A DNA stretch of 64,000 nucleotides from WVXT01 sp964403285 (lineage in GTDB: Bacteria; UBA6262; WVXT01): contig CAYOFG010000001.1 in NCBI GenBank assembly GCA_964403285.1, positions 1 to 64,000 on the forward strand, written 5' to 3'. Of the stretch, positions 23,931-33,430 are shown one piece after another. Within the stretch, counting starts at the first letter, position 1. Every line of letters starts with the position of its first letter. Position numbers and translations under genes: made by a program. The notes below the pieces were generated by a model. That model saw only the letters and a program-made list of their open reading frames with translations. It was not told the origin of the DNA and did not search any database.

Positions 23931-26342
23931 CTAAATAGAGACTCCCCGTTTTTTCACCGGCATCCTTATGATAAAGGTAGACCCTTTTTGCGGCTTTGAG
24001 GAGACTTCAATACTACCCTTATGATTCTCAACAATTCTATATACGATAGAAAGTCCCAGACCTGTACCTCTACCAACATCCTTGGTGGTAAAAAAGGGAT
24101 CAAATATTTTCCCGATATGCTCCTCAGGTATACCTTTACCATCATCTTTTATTTGCACTACTGCAAAGTCACCTTCTTGATAGCTCTTTATCGTTATAGT
24201 GCCAGATTCTTTAATAGATTTTATTGCCTCTTTAGCATTGATCATTAAATTGGTAAAGACTTGCATCAATTCATTAAAATTCCCCTCAATTGATGATACC
24301 TTCCCTTGCTGTTTGCGGAGATAAATCTTATCCTGGCGCAATTGATATTCTAAAAAGGCATAAGCCCTATCAATAACCCGATTCAAATCCAATTCCTCAA
24401 AGTTAGCACCGCTTTTCCTTGAGTATTGGAGTAACATCTCTACAATCTCCTTACACCGCCGTGTGCCTTCTTCGATTTCCTGCAGCATTTTTCTATATGG
24501 TTTTGCCTCTATTTCCCTGAGCAGCATCTCTGCATTCAGCAAAATAGAACCTAAGGGAGTGTTGATTTCATGAGCTACCCCGCCGGCTAACACACCTACA
24601 GTGGCCATCTTCTCTGACTGAATTAACTGCGTCTCAGTAGCTTTTAATTTTTTTTGCACACCGTTATGCAAACGGGCATTTACCAAGGCTATTGATGCAT
24701 ATTCAGCCAATGATTCCACTAAAGTCAAATCACCAGAAGTAAAAGCATCTACGAGAGATTGTCTGTCGATATAGATTAAGCCAATAATCTTATTTTTCTC
24801 CTCTTTTAAAGGAACACAAACTACTGAGCGGATATCCAGGGCTAAGACACTTTCTGCATTTGCAAAATGGGAGTCATTTTGGACATCGGTAACCCAAATT
24901 GGTCTCTGCGTCTCCAGGACTTTCTCAGTAATGGTCCGGCTAAAATTTTTGAAAAAAGCGTTTTTCTTTTCATCAAATTTTTCTTTTGTCCGAATTACCT
25001 GGGAATAAGGCTTTCCTGCTTCATCCAGCAGAATAAGAAATCCACGATCAGCATTAGTCACCTTCATTATATACTCAATAATATTGTTTAAAACTGCATT
25101 TAAATCCAAATTACTGACTACCAGTTTCATAAATTCATCCAGTATTTCTATTTGTTGGCGTAGTGATGAAGGTGGTTTTTGAGTTATCTCTGAAGTTATG
25201 GATTTCTTCTGCCTCTCCTTCAGAACCTGGCGAGCTTCATTGGCTCGAGATAATTGGAACTGGTTATCAATGATAATAAATTTAGCCGAGGCCTCTTCTA
25301 AGGCTATGGTTGCCTGTTCAAAGTCTTTTAATTCCATATAAAACTTGCCTAACTTTAACTGCGTTATCCCTTCTTCTAAAAGATTCCCTTGGGACTGGGC
25401 TATCTTAATACCTTGTCTAAAATACCCTTCTGCTCTTTCCAATTGCTTCTCTTTTTGAGCCACCAACCCCTGTAACCTCATTAGATGGATATGATAATAA
25501 GAATCCGGCAATTCTAATTCCGTTTCCAGTCTTTGTTGGGTTTCCTGCAAATACTCTTTGGCTTCGGTTATTTTATCCTGTTCTAAAAAGACCTCTCCTG
25601 TATTATAAAGAGCGGGAATCAATTGTTCCACTTTTTTCTCCCGTCCCAAGGAAACAGCTTTCTCAAGATACGATAATGCCTCTTCTATTCTTTTTAATTC
25701 AAAGGCTGCCTTTCCTAACAACACGTTCCCCTGGACCTGCAAGTTTATATATCCTAACTTAGTAGCCAATTCTAACAACCTACTTGCCCATTCCTGGGCT
25801 GACTTAAAATCTCCCCGATTCAAGGCATCCCCATCCAAAACGGGCAGAATAGAGACTTCATAGGTTGACGGCTCTTTCAGCTTTTCCAGACAACTAAAAA
25901 TCAGGCCTTGCACCTCTTGAACCTGGTGTGTCCTTCCACAAATACCCGAGTAGTCGAGTTTACATTTATTAATCCAGAAGACTATATCAGTAAAATCATT
26001 TTCCTGTGCTATTTGGTTAGCCTTTTCTAAATATCGACCTTCACCTTTTCTCCCGAATCGACAAAAAGCCTGCTGGTAAAGACAACCAGCCATTGCATAA
26101 ACCCACCAGAATTCCTTATCTCGTTCCCTTTTTCTCTGTTCACAAAGCTCTATCACCTTTTTCATCTGTCCAGAACAGGTCGTCCCCAACCCATGGTCAA
26201 GTAAATCAGGAGCTTGCTTTATCAAATTTTTACAATACGCCAGAAACTTTTTATTTGATCTCCGGATGGCTTTCTTTCCCAAAAAAGCCACTATCCCTTT
26301 TAGCCCCATTCTTGCACTAACTAAATTCTTATCTTTTTTCAT
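23931..26342 (-). CDS. Cytosolic TPR-GAF sensor histidine kinase
   Basis: 803 residues without a convincing membrane helix. About 380 N-terminal residues are TPR-like helical repeats (LGKAAFELKRIEEALSYLEK, EQDKITEAKEYLQE). A GAF domain follows (NADRGFLILLDEAGKP, VCVPLKEEKNKIIGLIYID), then HisKA with the phosphorylated His around residue 590 (GGVAHEINTPLGS), and HATPase with NLMINAKEAI, DDGKGIP and GRGTGLGLSIVY. It has no receiver domain; the REC-HD-GYP protein next in line is the likely target. The layout resembles the C-terminal half of AAA-type multisensor kinases, echoing the Ser/Thr kinase at 54736-58440. Overlaps the PilZ gene by 14 bases. Confidence 0.92.
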   Translation of the reverse strand: MKKDKNLVSARMGLKGIVAFLGKKAIRRSNKKFLAYCKNLIKQAPDLLDHGLGTTCSGQMKKVIELCEQRKRERDKEFWWVYAMAGCLYQQAFCRFGRKGEGRYLEKANQIAQENDFTDIVFWINKCKLDYSGICGRTHQVQEVQGLIFSCLEKLKEPSTYEVSILPVLDGDALNRGDFKSAQEWASRLLELATKLGYINLQVQGNVLLGKAAFELKRIEEALSYLEKAVSLGREKKVEQLIPALYNTGEVFLEQDKITEAKEYLQETQQRLETELELPDSYYHIHLMRLQGLVAQKEKQLERAEGYFRQGIKIAQSQGNLLEEGITQLKLGKFYMELKDFEQATIALEEASAKFIIIDNQFQLSRANEARQVLKERQKKSITSEITQKPPSSLRQQIEILDEFMKLVVSNLDLNAVLNNIIEYIMKVTNADRGFLILLDEAGKPYSQVIRTKEKFDEKKNAFFKNFSRTITEKVLETQRPIWVTDVQNDSHFANAESVLALDIRSVVCVPLKEEKNKIIGLIYIDRQSLVDAFTSGDLTLVESLAEYASIALVNARLHNGVQKKLKATETQLIQSEKMATVGVLAGGVAHEINTPLGSILLNAEMLLREIEAKPYRKMLQEIEEGTRRCKEIVEMLLQYSRKSGANFEELDLNRVIDRAYAFLEYQLRQDKIYLRKQQGKVSSIEGNFNELMQVFTNLMINAKEAIKSIKESGTITIKSYQEGDFAVVQIKDDGKGIPEEHIGKIFDPFFTTKDVGRGTGLGLSIVYRIVENHKGSIEVSSKPQKGSTFIIRMPVKKRGVSI

Positions 26343-26736
26343 ATCGATTCAAAAACTTTCTCAGTAAAATCACATCTTTTTTACTTAACTCTACAAAACA
26401 GACTCCTGTGCGAAAGATGTCTTTATGCTCCTTTGAAATTGGTTGGCTATAAGCCACCTGTGCTTTTACGTTAACAAATTTGGATTTAGCAGATTTCACA
26501 CTCTTATCTTTAGGAGGAAACCCAATTTGGAGATTCATAACTAAGGGGGGTTTATTGCTACCAACAAAACCGATGCCTCGCGTGCTAATATCCTTAGTTA
26601 TTGTCTTTATCTTTAGTTGCTTCTTAAATGGAGGTATGGTGATATTATAAATTACTGGGAGAGACATGGCAAATCTACGCGAGGCTCTCTTTTCAACATT
26701 CTTCTGTTTGTTTTTCATAGCCCTCTCCTTTTTCAT
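26329..26736 (-). CDS. PilZ-domain protein
   Basis: 135 residues. It carries the PilZ c-di-GMP-binding hallmarks: KRASRRFAMSLPV (the R-x3-R-type motif) and TKDISTRGIGFVG (the D/NxSxxG motif). A basic N-terminal tail precedes them. The start ATG 26736 has AAAGGA spaced 6 bases. It follows a second PilZ gene and overlaps the histidine kinase start, so all three are probably co-translated. Likely a single-domain c-di-GMP effector. Confidence 0.85.
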   Translation of the reverse strand: MKKERAMKNKQKNVEKRASRRFAMSLPVIYNITIPPFKKQLKIKTITKDISTRGIGFVGSNKPPLVMNLQIGFPPKDKSVKSAKSKFVNVKAQVAYSQPISKEHKDIFRTGVCFVELSKKDVILLRKFLNRYEKR

Positions 26737-26756
26737 TCTGTTTCCTTTCTCAAACT

Positions 26757-27125
26757 TTATAACCAATGTTTCCAATCTAATTTAGCAATCGTGTCCTTTA
26801 CAAATTTTCTTATCACTTCCCTATCTTTCTTTTTTAACTCGAGAAATCCAACACCACATCTGTAAGGAGGATAATCATCCCAATAATTATCCGAAACATA
26901 TATCACCTGGCCTAAACTACTTATGGTAACATGAGGCAAAGGCAAGGTTATCTCTAGTTCTAATATTGTTCCAGCATCCAATTTCTTCGATATCTTCATC
27001 ATTATTCCACCCTCGCCAATATTTACACTAACTGCTTTTATTGGCGGGGACTCGGAATCCTTAATCTTGTATTGCACGCCAAAATCTGTTCTTACCCTAG
27101 AGAACCTTCTTCTCTCTTTTACCAT
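26757..27125 (-). CDS. PilZ-domain protein
   Basis: 122 residues with ERRRFSRVRTDFGVQY (RxxxR) and SVNIGEGGIMMKIS (N-x-G-x-GG variant of the D/NxSxxG motif), then ITLPLPHVTISSLGQVIYVS and a typical C-terminal helix. Variation at the Ser position could weaken c-di-GMP binding. ATG 27125 is preceded by GAGGTGG; a GTG at 27134 is less likely. First gene of the PilZ-PilZ-kinase run. Confidence 0.85.
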   Translation of the reverse strand: MVKERRRFSRVRTDFGVQYKIKDSESPPIKAVSVNIGEGGIMMKISKKLDAGTILELEITLPLPHVTISSLGQVIYVSDNYWDDYPPYRCGVGFLELKKKDREVIRKFVKDTIAKLDWKHWL

Positions 27126-27158
27126 TTTAACCACCTCTTTGATAAAGCAAAACTTCTT

Positions 27159-27187
27159 ATCTTATTTTTAAAATAGACTCCTCTCAA
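27159..27187 (-). promoter_or_regulatory. Candidate promoter of the PilZ-PilZ-kinase genes
   Basis: TTGAGA (27182-27187), a 17-base spacer and TAAGAT (27159-27164) on the minus strand, 34 bases before ATG 27125. The rest of the 200-base spacer up to 27326 shows no gene. Confidence 0.5.
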
Positions 27188-27326
27188 AATCTTATCCTTC
27201 TCATCACTCTATCTTTTGATTCAACCCAGCTATTGGCGAATGCCCAGGAATTTTACGGGAACATCTACCCAAAGGTGTTAGGCCGCCTTCTGTCTTGTTC
27301 TATAATATCCATAGAACAAATTCACC

Positions 27327-28073
27327 TTATAAATCTTGGTTAACGATAATAGTAGCGTTTAAATATGCCTGTTTCATTGAATTAGTGAATTTCAAGAATA
27401 ATCCAGAAGGTTGGCTTAAATCAAAATACATTAGTGAACAGATGTCATCAAACTCAAAGAAGGGCTCAAGTGGTTTTTTTTCATCAATATGTTCAACCTG
27501 CGAAAATCCCAATTTTTCATAAATCTGACCTGTTTTATATTTATTCCCTTGTATAATGAACGCATCGTTTACTTTGCTTTCTAAATAATAAGAATATGCT
27601 ACCGTAAATAAACCCAAACTAACTTTACTTTTTGGATTACGGAATCTTCGATATTCTTCCGCAACAATTAGCCTTGATAGCTCTATAACTTTTCGGCCTC
27701 TGTTACCAAGGTCGTGTAGAATTGCATGGAATGTTTGGGCATGTTTTTCTAAATCTAATTTTTGCAGAAAATTCTCTATTTCGCCATCATAGTAAAGACC
27801 ATTTTCTGATAGTACTGTTACTCTAACCCCACCTATCACTTTGCTATTATCCACTGCTATAATATGCATAGAGATGGAGTCCCATTTTTCTTCAAATCTG
27901 CCATCACTTGTGAGAATTTCTTTTGAATAGAGCCCCTCTTCTATATATACTTTGCCCCGTAATATGCACAATTCGTCTAAGTATTTTTTCCATAAGCCTG
28001 AGTCTCTTATGATTTTCATACCGCCTTGAATAAATTTAGGAAGAGCTGGGTCTAAAATTATAAATTCTACCAT
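27327..28073 (-). CDS. FeeM-like N-acyl amino acid synthase / GNAT-type acyltransferase
   Basis: 248 residues. The central part resembles N-acyl amino acid synthases and autoinducer synthases: RGKVYIEEG, KVIGGVRVTVLSENG, VIELSRLIVAEEYRRF (the E-x-S-R core) and a late ASYSYYLE-like helix (here VAYSYYLESKVND). FeeM-type enzymes transfer acyl groups from acyl-carrier protein to amino acids; PEP-CTERM/exosortase loci carry relatives. ATG 28073 has GGTGAG upstream. It is downstream of the ABC/HD-GYP gene. Substrate unknown; could also be an acyl-ACP-dependent signal synthase. Confidence 0.65.
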   Translation of the reverse strand: MVEFIILDPALPKFIQGGMKIIRDSGLWKKYLDELCILRGKVYIEEGLYSKEILTSDGRFEEKWDSISMHIIAVDNSKVIGGVRVTVLSENGLYYDGEIENFLQKLDLEKHAQTFHAILHDLGNRGRKVIELSRLIVAEEYRRFRNPKSKVSLGLFTVAYSYYLESKVNDAFIIQGNKYKTGQIYEKLGFSQVEHIDEKKPLEPFFEFDDICSLMYFDLSQPSGLFLKFTNSMKQAYLNATIIVNQDL

Positions 28074-28090
28074 TTCATCTCACCGATTTA

Positions 28091-28106
28091 TAGCTCGTAT
28101 GAGCTA
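28091..28106. promoter_or_regulatory. Perfect 6-bp-arm palindrome upstream of the FeeM-like gene
   Basis: TAGCTCGTATGAGCTA (6-4-6) lies 18-33 bases before ATG 28073, within a 129-base spacer. Could be an operator or a small 5'-UTR hairpin; there is no T-run. Confidence 0.4.
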
Positions 28107-28202
28107 AACCAATAATTACATTAGAATAACATTTTTATATAACCGTTTCAACTCTTTTCTATAGGTAGCTGTATTTTCCCTTAGATTAGGCAAAATTTTT
28201 GG

Positions 28203-30500
28203 CTATTCTTGCTTTCCCTCATTAAGAATCTTAATAAATATATCTACTATATGAGGATCAAATTGTTTTCCTGCACCAGCCAGAAGCTCTTTTCTTGTTT
28301 CTTCTAATGTGAGAGCTTTTCGAAAAAGCCGTTTACTTGTCATAGCTTGATATGCATCCACAACAGCAATTATTCTTGATTCCAGGGGTATTTCTTCACC
28401 TTTTAAACCTTCTAGATAACCTTTTCCATCCCAACGCTCATGATGATAATATACTATATTTGCCATATTTGTAAAATTTTCAATTTTTTCAGCAACTTTT
28501 TTACTGAAAGTAACATGTGTTTTAATTGTATCCCACTCTTCATTCGTTAATGAACCTGGTTTCGTTAATATATCAACAGGTAAATAAATTTTGCCAACAT
28601 CATAAATTAACGCAGCTGTTTCAAGTTCATCTAATTGTCTCTCAGATAAATTTAGCCTCTCTCCAATCTTTCTCGCTAGTTGTGCATTTTTCACATAGTG
28701 GAGACGAGCATACCCTACAATTTCTGTAAGTTTTGTTACTGATTCTATTATAGTTGCTAATGTATCCTTTACTCCTTGCAGCTGATAAAGTGTATGATAG
28801 AGCCCCTTCTTTTCCATTAGTTCCCTATGTGTCCCAATCTCTCTACTCTTACCCTTGTGAAGAACAACGATTTTGTCTGTATCAGTAACAGTAGAAAGAT
28901 GGTGAGCAATAATAATGGTAGTTCTTTTCCTTTTTATTCTTTTCAGAGTATTCCTAATCTCAGTTGTTGTTTCTGCATCAACATTTGCGGTAGCTTCATC
29001 AAGAATTATAATTTGGGGATTGAACACACAAGCTCGAGCAAAAGATATTAACTGTTTTTGACCAGTAGATAACTTCGCACCTGCTTCATACACATTTTCT
29101 TTGTAGCCATTTGGAAGCTGGCTTATAAATTTATCAGCCCCGACATAAGTAGCTGCTCTATGGATTTGCTCGCTATCTATTTTTAAATTTCCCAACCTTA
29201 TATTATCTTCAATGTTTCCTGAAAACAAAAAAGGCTCCTGTGGAATTATTCCTATTAACGAACGAAGTTGGCTTTTTTGAATATTTCGAATATTAATGCC
29301 ATCAATTAAAATTTCTCCTTTATTTATTTCGTAAAATCCAGCCAAGAGGTTAATTATCGTTGTTTTACCTGCTCCAGTATAACCTACAATACCGATCTGT
29401 TCGCCTTTTCGAATTTCAAGATTAAAATTTTCTAACACAAAATTATCATTATTATAAGCAAACCATACATTCTTGAATTCTATTTTTCCCTTAAATTCTG
29501 GCAAATCAACCTTACCTTGAGGTCTTTCAACCTCAACTTTAGTATCTAACAATCCAAAAATTCTTTCCAAGGAGGCTGTGGCAGTCTGAAGAACTTTGTT
29601 TCCATGTATCAGCTTTTCTATTATACCAAAAAATAAACTCATCGACCCCACGAAGACAAGCAATGCTCCTAAACTTAAAGTTCCTCTCAGCACTTCTCTT
29701 CCTCCATACCATAGGATAAAGCACATAACCATTGCCTTAAAGACCATTGCTATTGGAGAAGTAAGGTTAAGATAAAAAAGAGAGTGCATACTTGTGTCTG
29801 TGTACTTTTTATTTAAATAATTTAATTTATCACTTTGCTTTTTTTCTTGATGAAAAATCTTTATCAAAGAAATACCAGTTATATTTTCTTGAAGAAAAGA
29901 ACTGATTTGACCGAACCAAGACCTCTTTTCCCTTGTTATTTCTCTATTTTTCTTATTTATCAATAAGACACAAAATCCGAATACAAAAAGTAATATACAC
30001 GTCATCAAGGTAAGTTGATGATTTTGATAAAATAAGTACCCTGTAATTCCAAAGAAAAAAAGTATATTACCAAAGATATTAATGACCGACTCATTTACTA
30101 CCTGTTTTAAAAGCTGAACATCATTTGTAGCTATGGCCATTAGTTTTCCTATAGGATTCTTATCAAAAAATGACAGGTCCATCCTTTGAAGATGAGAAAA
30201 GATTTCCATCCTGAGATTAAACATCACATTTTGTCCAATATAACTAGCGAGATAACCCTCCAAGAATCTAAAAATGAGTAATAAACAAAGTACAAAAAAA
30301 TAAATTAAGACTACACCTTTAATCAATCCTAAGAAGTTGTTCTTTAGAACATAAACATCTATAGCTGTTCGTAATAGGTGTAATTGAAAAATTCCTAAAA
30401 ATGCTATACCTGCCTGAAGAAATATAGACACGAGAATAAGAAAACGATAAGGGACCAAATATTTAATAAAATATCTTATTATAGACCTTTTATTAGTCAT
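28203..30500 (-). CDS. ABC exporter half-transporter fused to a degenerate HD-GYP domain
   Basis: 765 residues. Residues 1-320 form a six-helix type IV ABC exporter domain. About 340-570 form the ATPase with Walker A GYTGAGKTT, a degenerate signature LSTGQKQLISFARA and an intact Walker B ILDEATANVD. The final ~180 residues match HD-GYP: HYVKNAQLARKIG, YDVGKIYLPVDILTKPG, THVTFSKKVAEKI, YHHERWDGKGYLEGLKGEEI, VVDAYQAMTSKRLF. The metal-ligand HD dyad is Tyr633-Asp634 instead of His-Asp, and GYP is GYL (694-696), so phosphodiesterase activity is doubtful and a c-di-GMP sensor role likelier. It pairs with the half-transporter just upstream. Confidence 0.92.
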   Translation of the reverse strand: MTNKRSIIRYFIKYLVPYRFLILVSIFLQAGIAFLGIFQLHLLRTAIDVYVLKNNFLGLIKGVVLIYFFVLCLLLIFRFLEGYLASYIGQNVMFNLRMEIFSHLQRMDLSFFDKNPIGKLMAIATNDVQLLKQVVNESVINIFGNILFFFGITGYLFYQNHQLTLMTCILLFVFGFCVLLINKKNREITREKRSWFGQISSFLQENITGISLIKIFHQEKKQSDKLNYLNKKYTDTSMHSLFYLNLTSPIAMVFKAMVMCFILWYGGREVLRGTLSLGALLVFVGSMSLFFGIIEKLIHGNKVLQTATASLERIFGLLDTKVEVERPQGKVDLPEFKGKIEFKNVWFAYNNDNFVLENFNLEIRKGEQIGIVGYTGAGKTTIINLLAGFYEINKGEILIDGINIRNIQKSQLRSLIGIIPQEPFLFSGNIEDNIRLGNLKIDSEQIHRAATYVGADKFISQLPNGYKENVYEAGAKLSTGQKQLISFARACVFNPQIIILDEATANVDAETTTEIRNTLKRIKRKRTTIIIAHHLSTVTDTDKIVVLHKGKSREIGTHRELMEKKGLYHTLYQLQGVKDTLATIIESVTKLTEIVGYARLHYVKNAQLARKIGERLNLSERQLDELETAALIYDVGKIYLPVDILTKPGSLTNEEWDTIKTHVTFSKKVAEKIENFTNMANIVYYHHERWDGKGYLEGLKGEEIPLESRIIAVVDAYQAMTSKRLFRKALTLEETRKELLAGAGKQFDPHIVDIFIKILNEGKQE

Positions 30501-30549
30501 AACCTATACCTTTTTACTTAAAATTGGCTTACCTTGAGATTCTCGTAAG

Positions 30550-32376
30550 TTATACCGTCATAAGTTCCTCTTCTAAAAGTTCTCTCTTATAAAATGCAGA
30601 GTAATACCCTTCTCTCTTGAGTAACTCATTATGCACTCCAGTTTCTACAATCTGCCCATTGATAAGGACTACCATAAGATCAGCGTTCTTAATTGTGGAT
30701 ATTCTATTAGAGACAAAAATGATGGTGCAATTTTCCATTTCTCTGGTTAAATTTTTCAATATCTCTTTTTCGGTACCAACATCTACCTGCGAGAGTGCAT
30801 TGTCAAGTAATAAAATTTTTGGCTTAATAATTATTGCCCGGGCAATGGCTATCCTTTGTTTTTGTCCTCCGGAAAGAGTGACCCCTCTTTCTCCAACCAA
30901 GGTTTCATACCCTTGAGGAAATTCATCTATATCTTTCTTGATATCAGCAATAATAGAAACTCTATCCAAAATCTCCTGGCTTACTTGGGGTACCCCAAAA
31001 CAGATATTTTCTTTTATACTTCCCGAAAACAAGAAAGACTCCTGAGGAACATAACCAATATTCGATCTCAAAATCTTTAAGGGAATCTCTTCGATAGGTT
31101 GGTTGTCAATAAAAATCGTTCCTTCCGGCCCATTATATAAACGAGCGATTAAATTAATTAATGTTGATTTGCCTGAACCAATCTCACCAATAATTCCTAT
31201 GCTCTTTCCTCTTTCGAACTTTATATTTATATTTCGAAGAATAACCTTATCTTCCAATGAAAAGGTTAAATTCTTTAATTCTATTTCTCCCTTAATGGCG
31301 GTTATGTTCTCATTTATTCTTTTGGAATCTTCTATATCGGGCTTGTAGAGGAGTATATCGTTAATCCTCTCCATACAAGCCAAAGCTTCTTGGAAAAGAT
31401 TGATTGACACACCAAGGATTAGTATAGGCCAGGTAAGATGGTTCAATTGATAGAAGAAGGCTGCAAAGTTTCCCGAGGTTATCTTTCCAGAGATAATAAA
31501 ACTGCAACCAAGCCATAGAAATATTAGCTGACTCAGACCGATAAGAAACCAGACAGACGTTCCTCCCAGTCCCCAGACTTTATGAAGAACCATATTTTTC
31601 CTGAAATTTTCCCTGTTAATCTGTTGGTAATTATTGATTTCATTGTCTTCATTAACATATGATTTAACCACTCTTATACCAGAGAGGTTCTCTTGAACCT
31701 TGGCACTGAGGAGCCCAAAATGTTTTTGAACTATCCGTTTATGTTTAAGCACATACTTACTAAATATATATACAGAAATCGGCACGCCAACAAAGGGGAT
31801 CAGTAAGTAAAAAAGTAATTCTTTCCCGATTATGTATAAATAGACAAGAGAAATTGGGGCCAAAACTAAATAATTACCCAAAGCAATGGACGCTTGAGCA
31901 AACTCATCGATGCATCTTATATCATCTCCAAGCCTCGCCATAATATCGCCAGTCTCTTGTCGGTGGTAATAAGAGAGCGAAAGATTCTGCAAGTGACAAA
32001 AGAGCCCATTCCTTAAGTCGCCTTCAATTCTCTTTGAGGTAGACATAATTAACAATTGATGGAGGTATATAAAAGGTAGACGGATAAGATTTACAAAGAT
32101 ATATAATAGGGCGAAAAAAAACAAAATTTTATATTTTGTATCCGTATGGAAATATTCAAAAACTTTTATCAATATATGAGGTTGGCTGTAGTTTTTGTTA
32201 AGGACATTAAAGCCGTTATTGACAATTATCGGCTCGCAAATTTGAATAAGATTGTTAAAAAGCAAGAACAAGAATCCGATAACCAAAATCTTCCTATATT
32301 TTACGATATATTTCCTTAAAGGCTGGAGAATTGTTATCGTTTTGTTTATGCTTAAATGTTTATGGTTTTCCATCAT
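30550..32376 (-). CDS. ABC exporter half-transporter with degenerate ATP site (YheI/BmrC-like)
   Basis: 608 residues: six membrane helices, then an ATPase with Walker A GEIGSGKST, canonical signature LSGGQKQRIAIARA and Walker B ILLLDNALSQVD. The catalytic Glu is replaced by Asn. Loss of this Glu in one subunit and of the canonical signature in the other (28203-30500) is what heterodimeric exporters such as BmrCD show, giving one active composite site. The partner gene starts 49 bases later. Cargo is unknown; the surrounding glycan and acyl genes suggest a lipid-linked product. Confidence 0.9.
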   Translation of the reverse strand: MMENHKHLSINKTITILQPLRKYIVKYRKILVIGFLFLLFNNLIQICEPIIVNNGFNVLNKNYSQPHILIKVFEYFHTDTKYKILFFFALLYIFVNLIRLPFIYLHQLLIMSTSKRIEGDLRNGLFCHLQNLSLSYYHRQETGDIMARLGDDIRCIDEFAQASIALGNYLVLAPISLVYLYIIGKELLFYLLIPFVGVPISVYIFSKYVLKHKRIVQKHFGLLSAKVQENLSGIRVVKSYVNEDNEINNYQQINRENFRKNMVLHKVWGLGGTSVWFLIGLSQLIFLWLGCSFIISGKITSGNFAAFFYQLNHLTWPILILGVSINLFQEALACMERINDILLYKPDIEDSKRINENITAIKGEIELKNLTFSLEDKVILRNINIKFERGKSIGIIGEIGSGKSTLINLIARLYNGPEGTIFIDNQPIEEIPLKILRSNIGYVPQESFLFSGSIKENICFGVPQVSQEILDRVSIIADIKKDIDEFPQGYETLVGERGVTLSGGQKQRIAIARAIIIKPKILLLDNALSQVDVGTEKEILKNLTREMENCTIIFVSNRISTIKNADLMVVLINGQIVETGVHNELLKREGYYSAFYKRELLEEELMTV

Positions 32377-32444
32377 TTTTATTGTATCTTTTTTTTACTA
32401 TTTTCCAGTCTGTATTATTGTTAACTATTAAAGATTCAGATTAA

Positions 32445-33413
32445 CTATACTTTTACATAATTATCGCCAGTGGCGTAAAAGACATAGTGTTTTTTATCTA
32501 CGCGTAATGTAAAACTTTTTACAATACCTAACAGCCACCAAGAAAAATACTCATAACTCATATATAAAAAAAATAAAAACCGCGGCATCTTAAAAACTTT
32601 AGGCCCGAATACGCTGAACTTGAAGAGTTGAGACATTCTGATAAATATTTCGACAAATATTATGTAAAAAGCTATCCAATCACCGCAGCGTACATATTTA
32701 AGGTAGACTGCTAATCTAGATATCTCATACTGTCTGAATTTATCTATTGCCTCCTTGCCCCATTTTTTTATAGCAAAATGAGTTACCTTAACCAAAGAAG
32801 ATTCAAAGATCTGGCAGCCATTTCTTAAGGCTCTATAGGAATAATCATAATCAACATTTCCTGGTAAGGCTGCTCCAGGACCTAACATTTCGTCAAAACC
32901 ACCAATCTTTTCGAATAAATCTCTCTTTACAGCCATATTGGCACTAATACCCCTTGCATGAATTTTTGAGTAGGGGCCTCTAAATAATAAATCCTTTGCG
33001 CTATACAAGGGTATAAAACCATCTTTTATGTTATATCCGGGGGGAGCTAGAACACTTCCAAAAACTATAACAATATTGGGGTCGCGCTGAAAAGTAGAAA
33101 CTATTTTTTCTATCCATTCATCATCCACAACACAATCGTCGTCGGTAAAAGCGATAATTTCTCCCTGGCAATTTTTTATCCCAAAATTTTTTGCCTTACC
33201 TGCACCTTGAGAACAAATCCTAAAATAACGTATTTTCGGAGATGTCTTGATATATTCATTTACTATCCTTTCTGTTTTATCGTTACCGCTTTGATCAACA
33301 ATAACTAATTCGAAATTCGAATAGCTATTTAATCTTATACTACGAATAGCAGTCCCGATGTGCTCCGGCCTATCACGTGTGCAAATCAAAACAGATACTT
33401 TTTGTTGTATCAT
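32445..33413 (-). CDS. Family 2 glycosyltransferase
   Basis: 322 residues. GT-A fold motifs: VSVLICTRDRPEHIGTAIRS, ELVIVDQSGNDKTE, the metal-binding FTDDDCVVDDEWIEK, then NMAVKRDLFEKIGGFDEMLG. A C-terminal hydrophobic segment may hold it at the membrane. Close in layout to the GT2 at 36669-37607 (both carry TDDDCVV), so the two are likely paralogs in the same pathway. Adds a sugar to a glycan or glycolipid; donor and acceptor unknown. Confidence 0.88.
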   Translation of the reverse strand: MIQQKVSVLICTRDRPEHIGTAIRSIRLNSYSNFELVIVDQSGNDKTERIVNEYIKTSPKIRYFRICSQGAGKAKNFGIKNCQGEIIAFTDDDCVVDDEWIEKIVSTFQRDPNIVIVFGSVLAPPGYNIKDGFIPLYSAKDLLFRGPYSKIHARGISANMAVKRDLFEKIGGFDEMLGPGAALPGNVDYDYSYRALRNGCQIFESSLVKVTHFAIKKWGKEAIDKFRQYEISRLAVYLKYVRCGDWIAFYIIFVEIFIRMSQLFKFSVFGPKVFKMPRFLFFLYMSYEYFSWWLLGIVKSFTLRVDKKHYVFYATGDNYVKV

Positions 33414-33430
33414 TGCCTAAATAACTCCCA

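Noticed and set aside
27188..27326. c-di-GMP riboswitch in front of the PilZ genes
   Set aside because: Some similarity (GGCCTAA, GCTGGGTTGAA) but the paired halves and GNRA hairpin could not be assembled.
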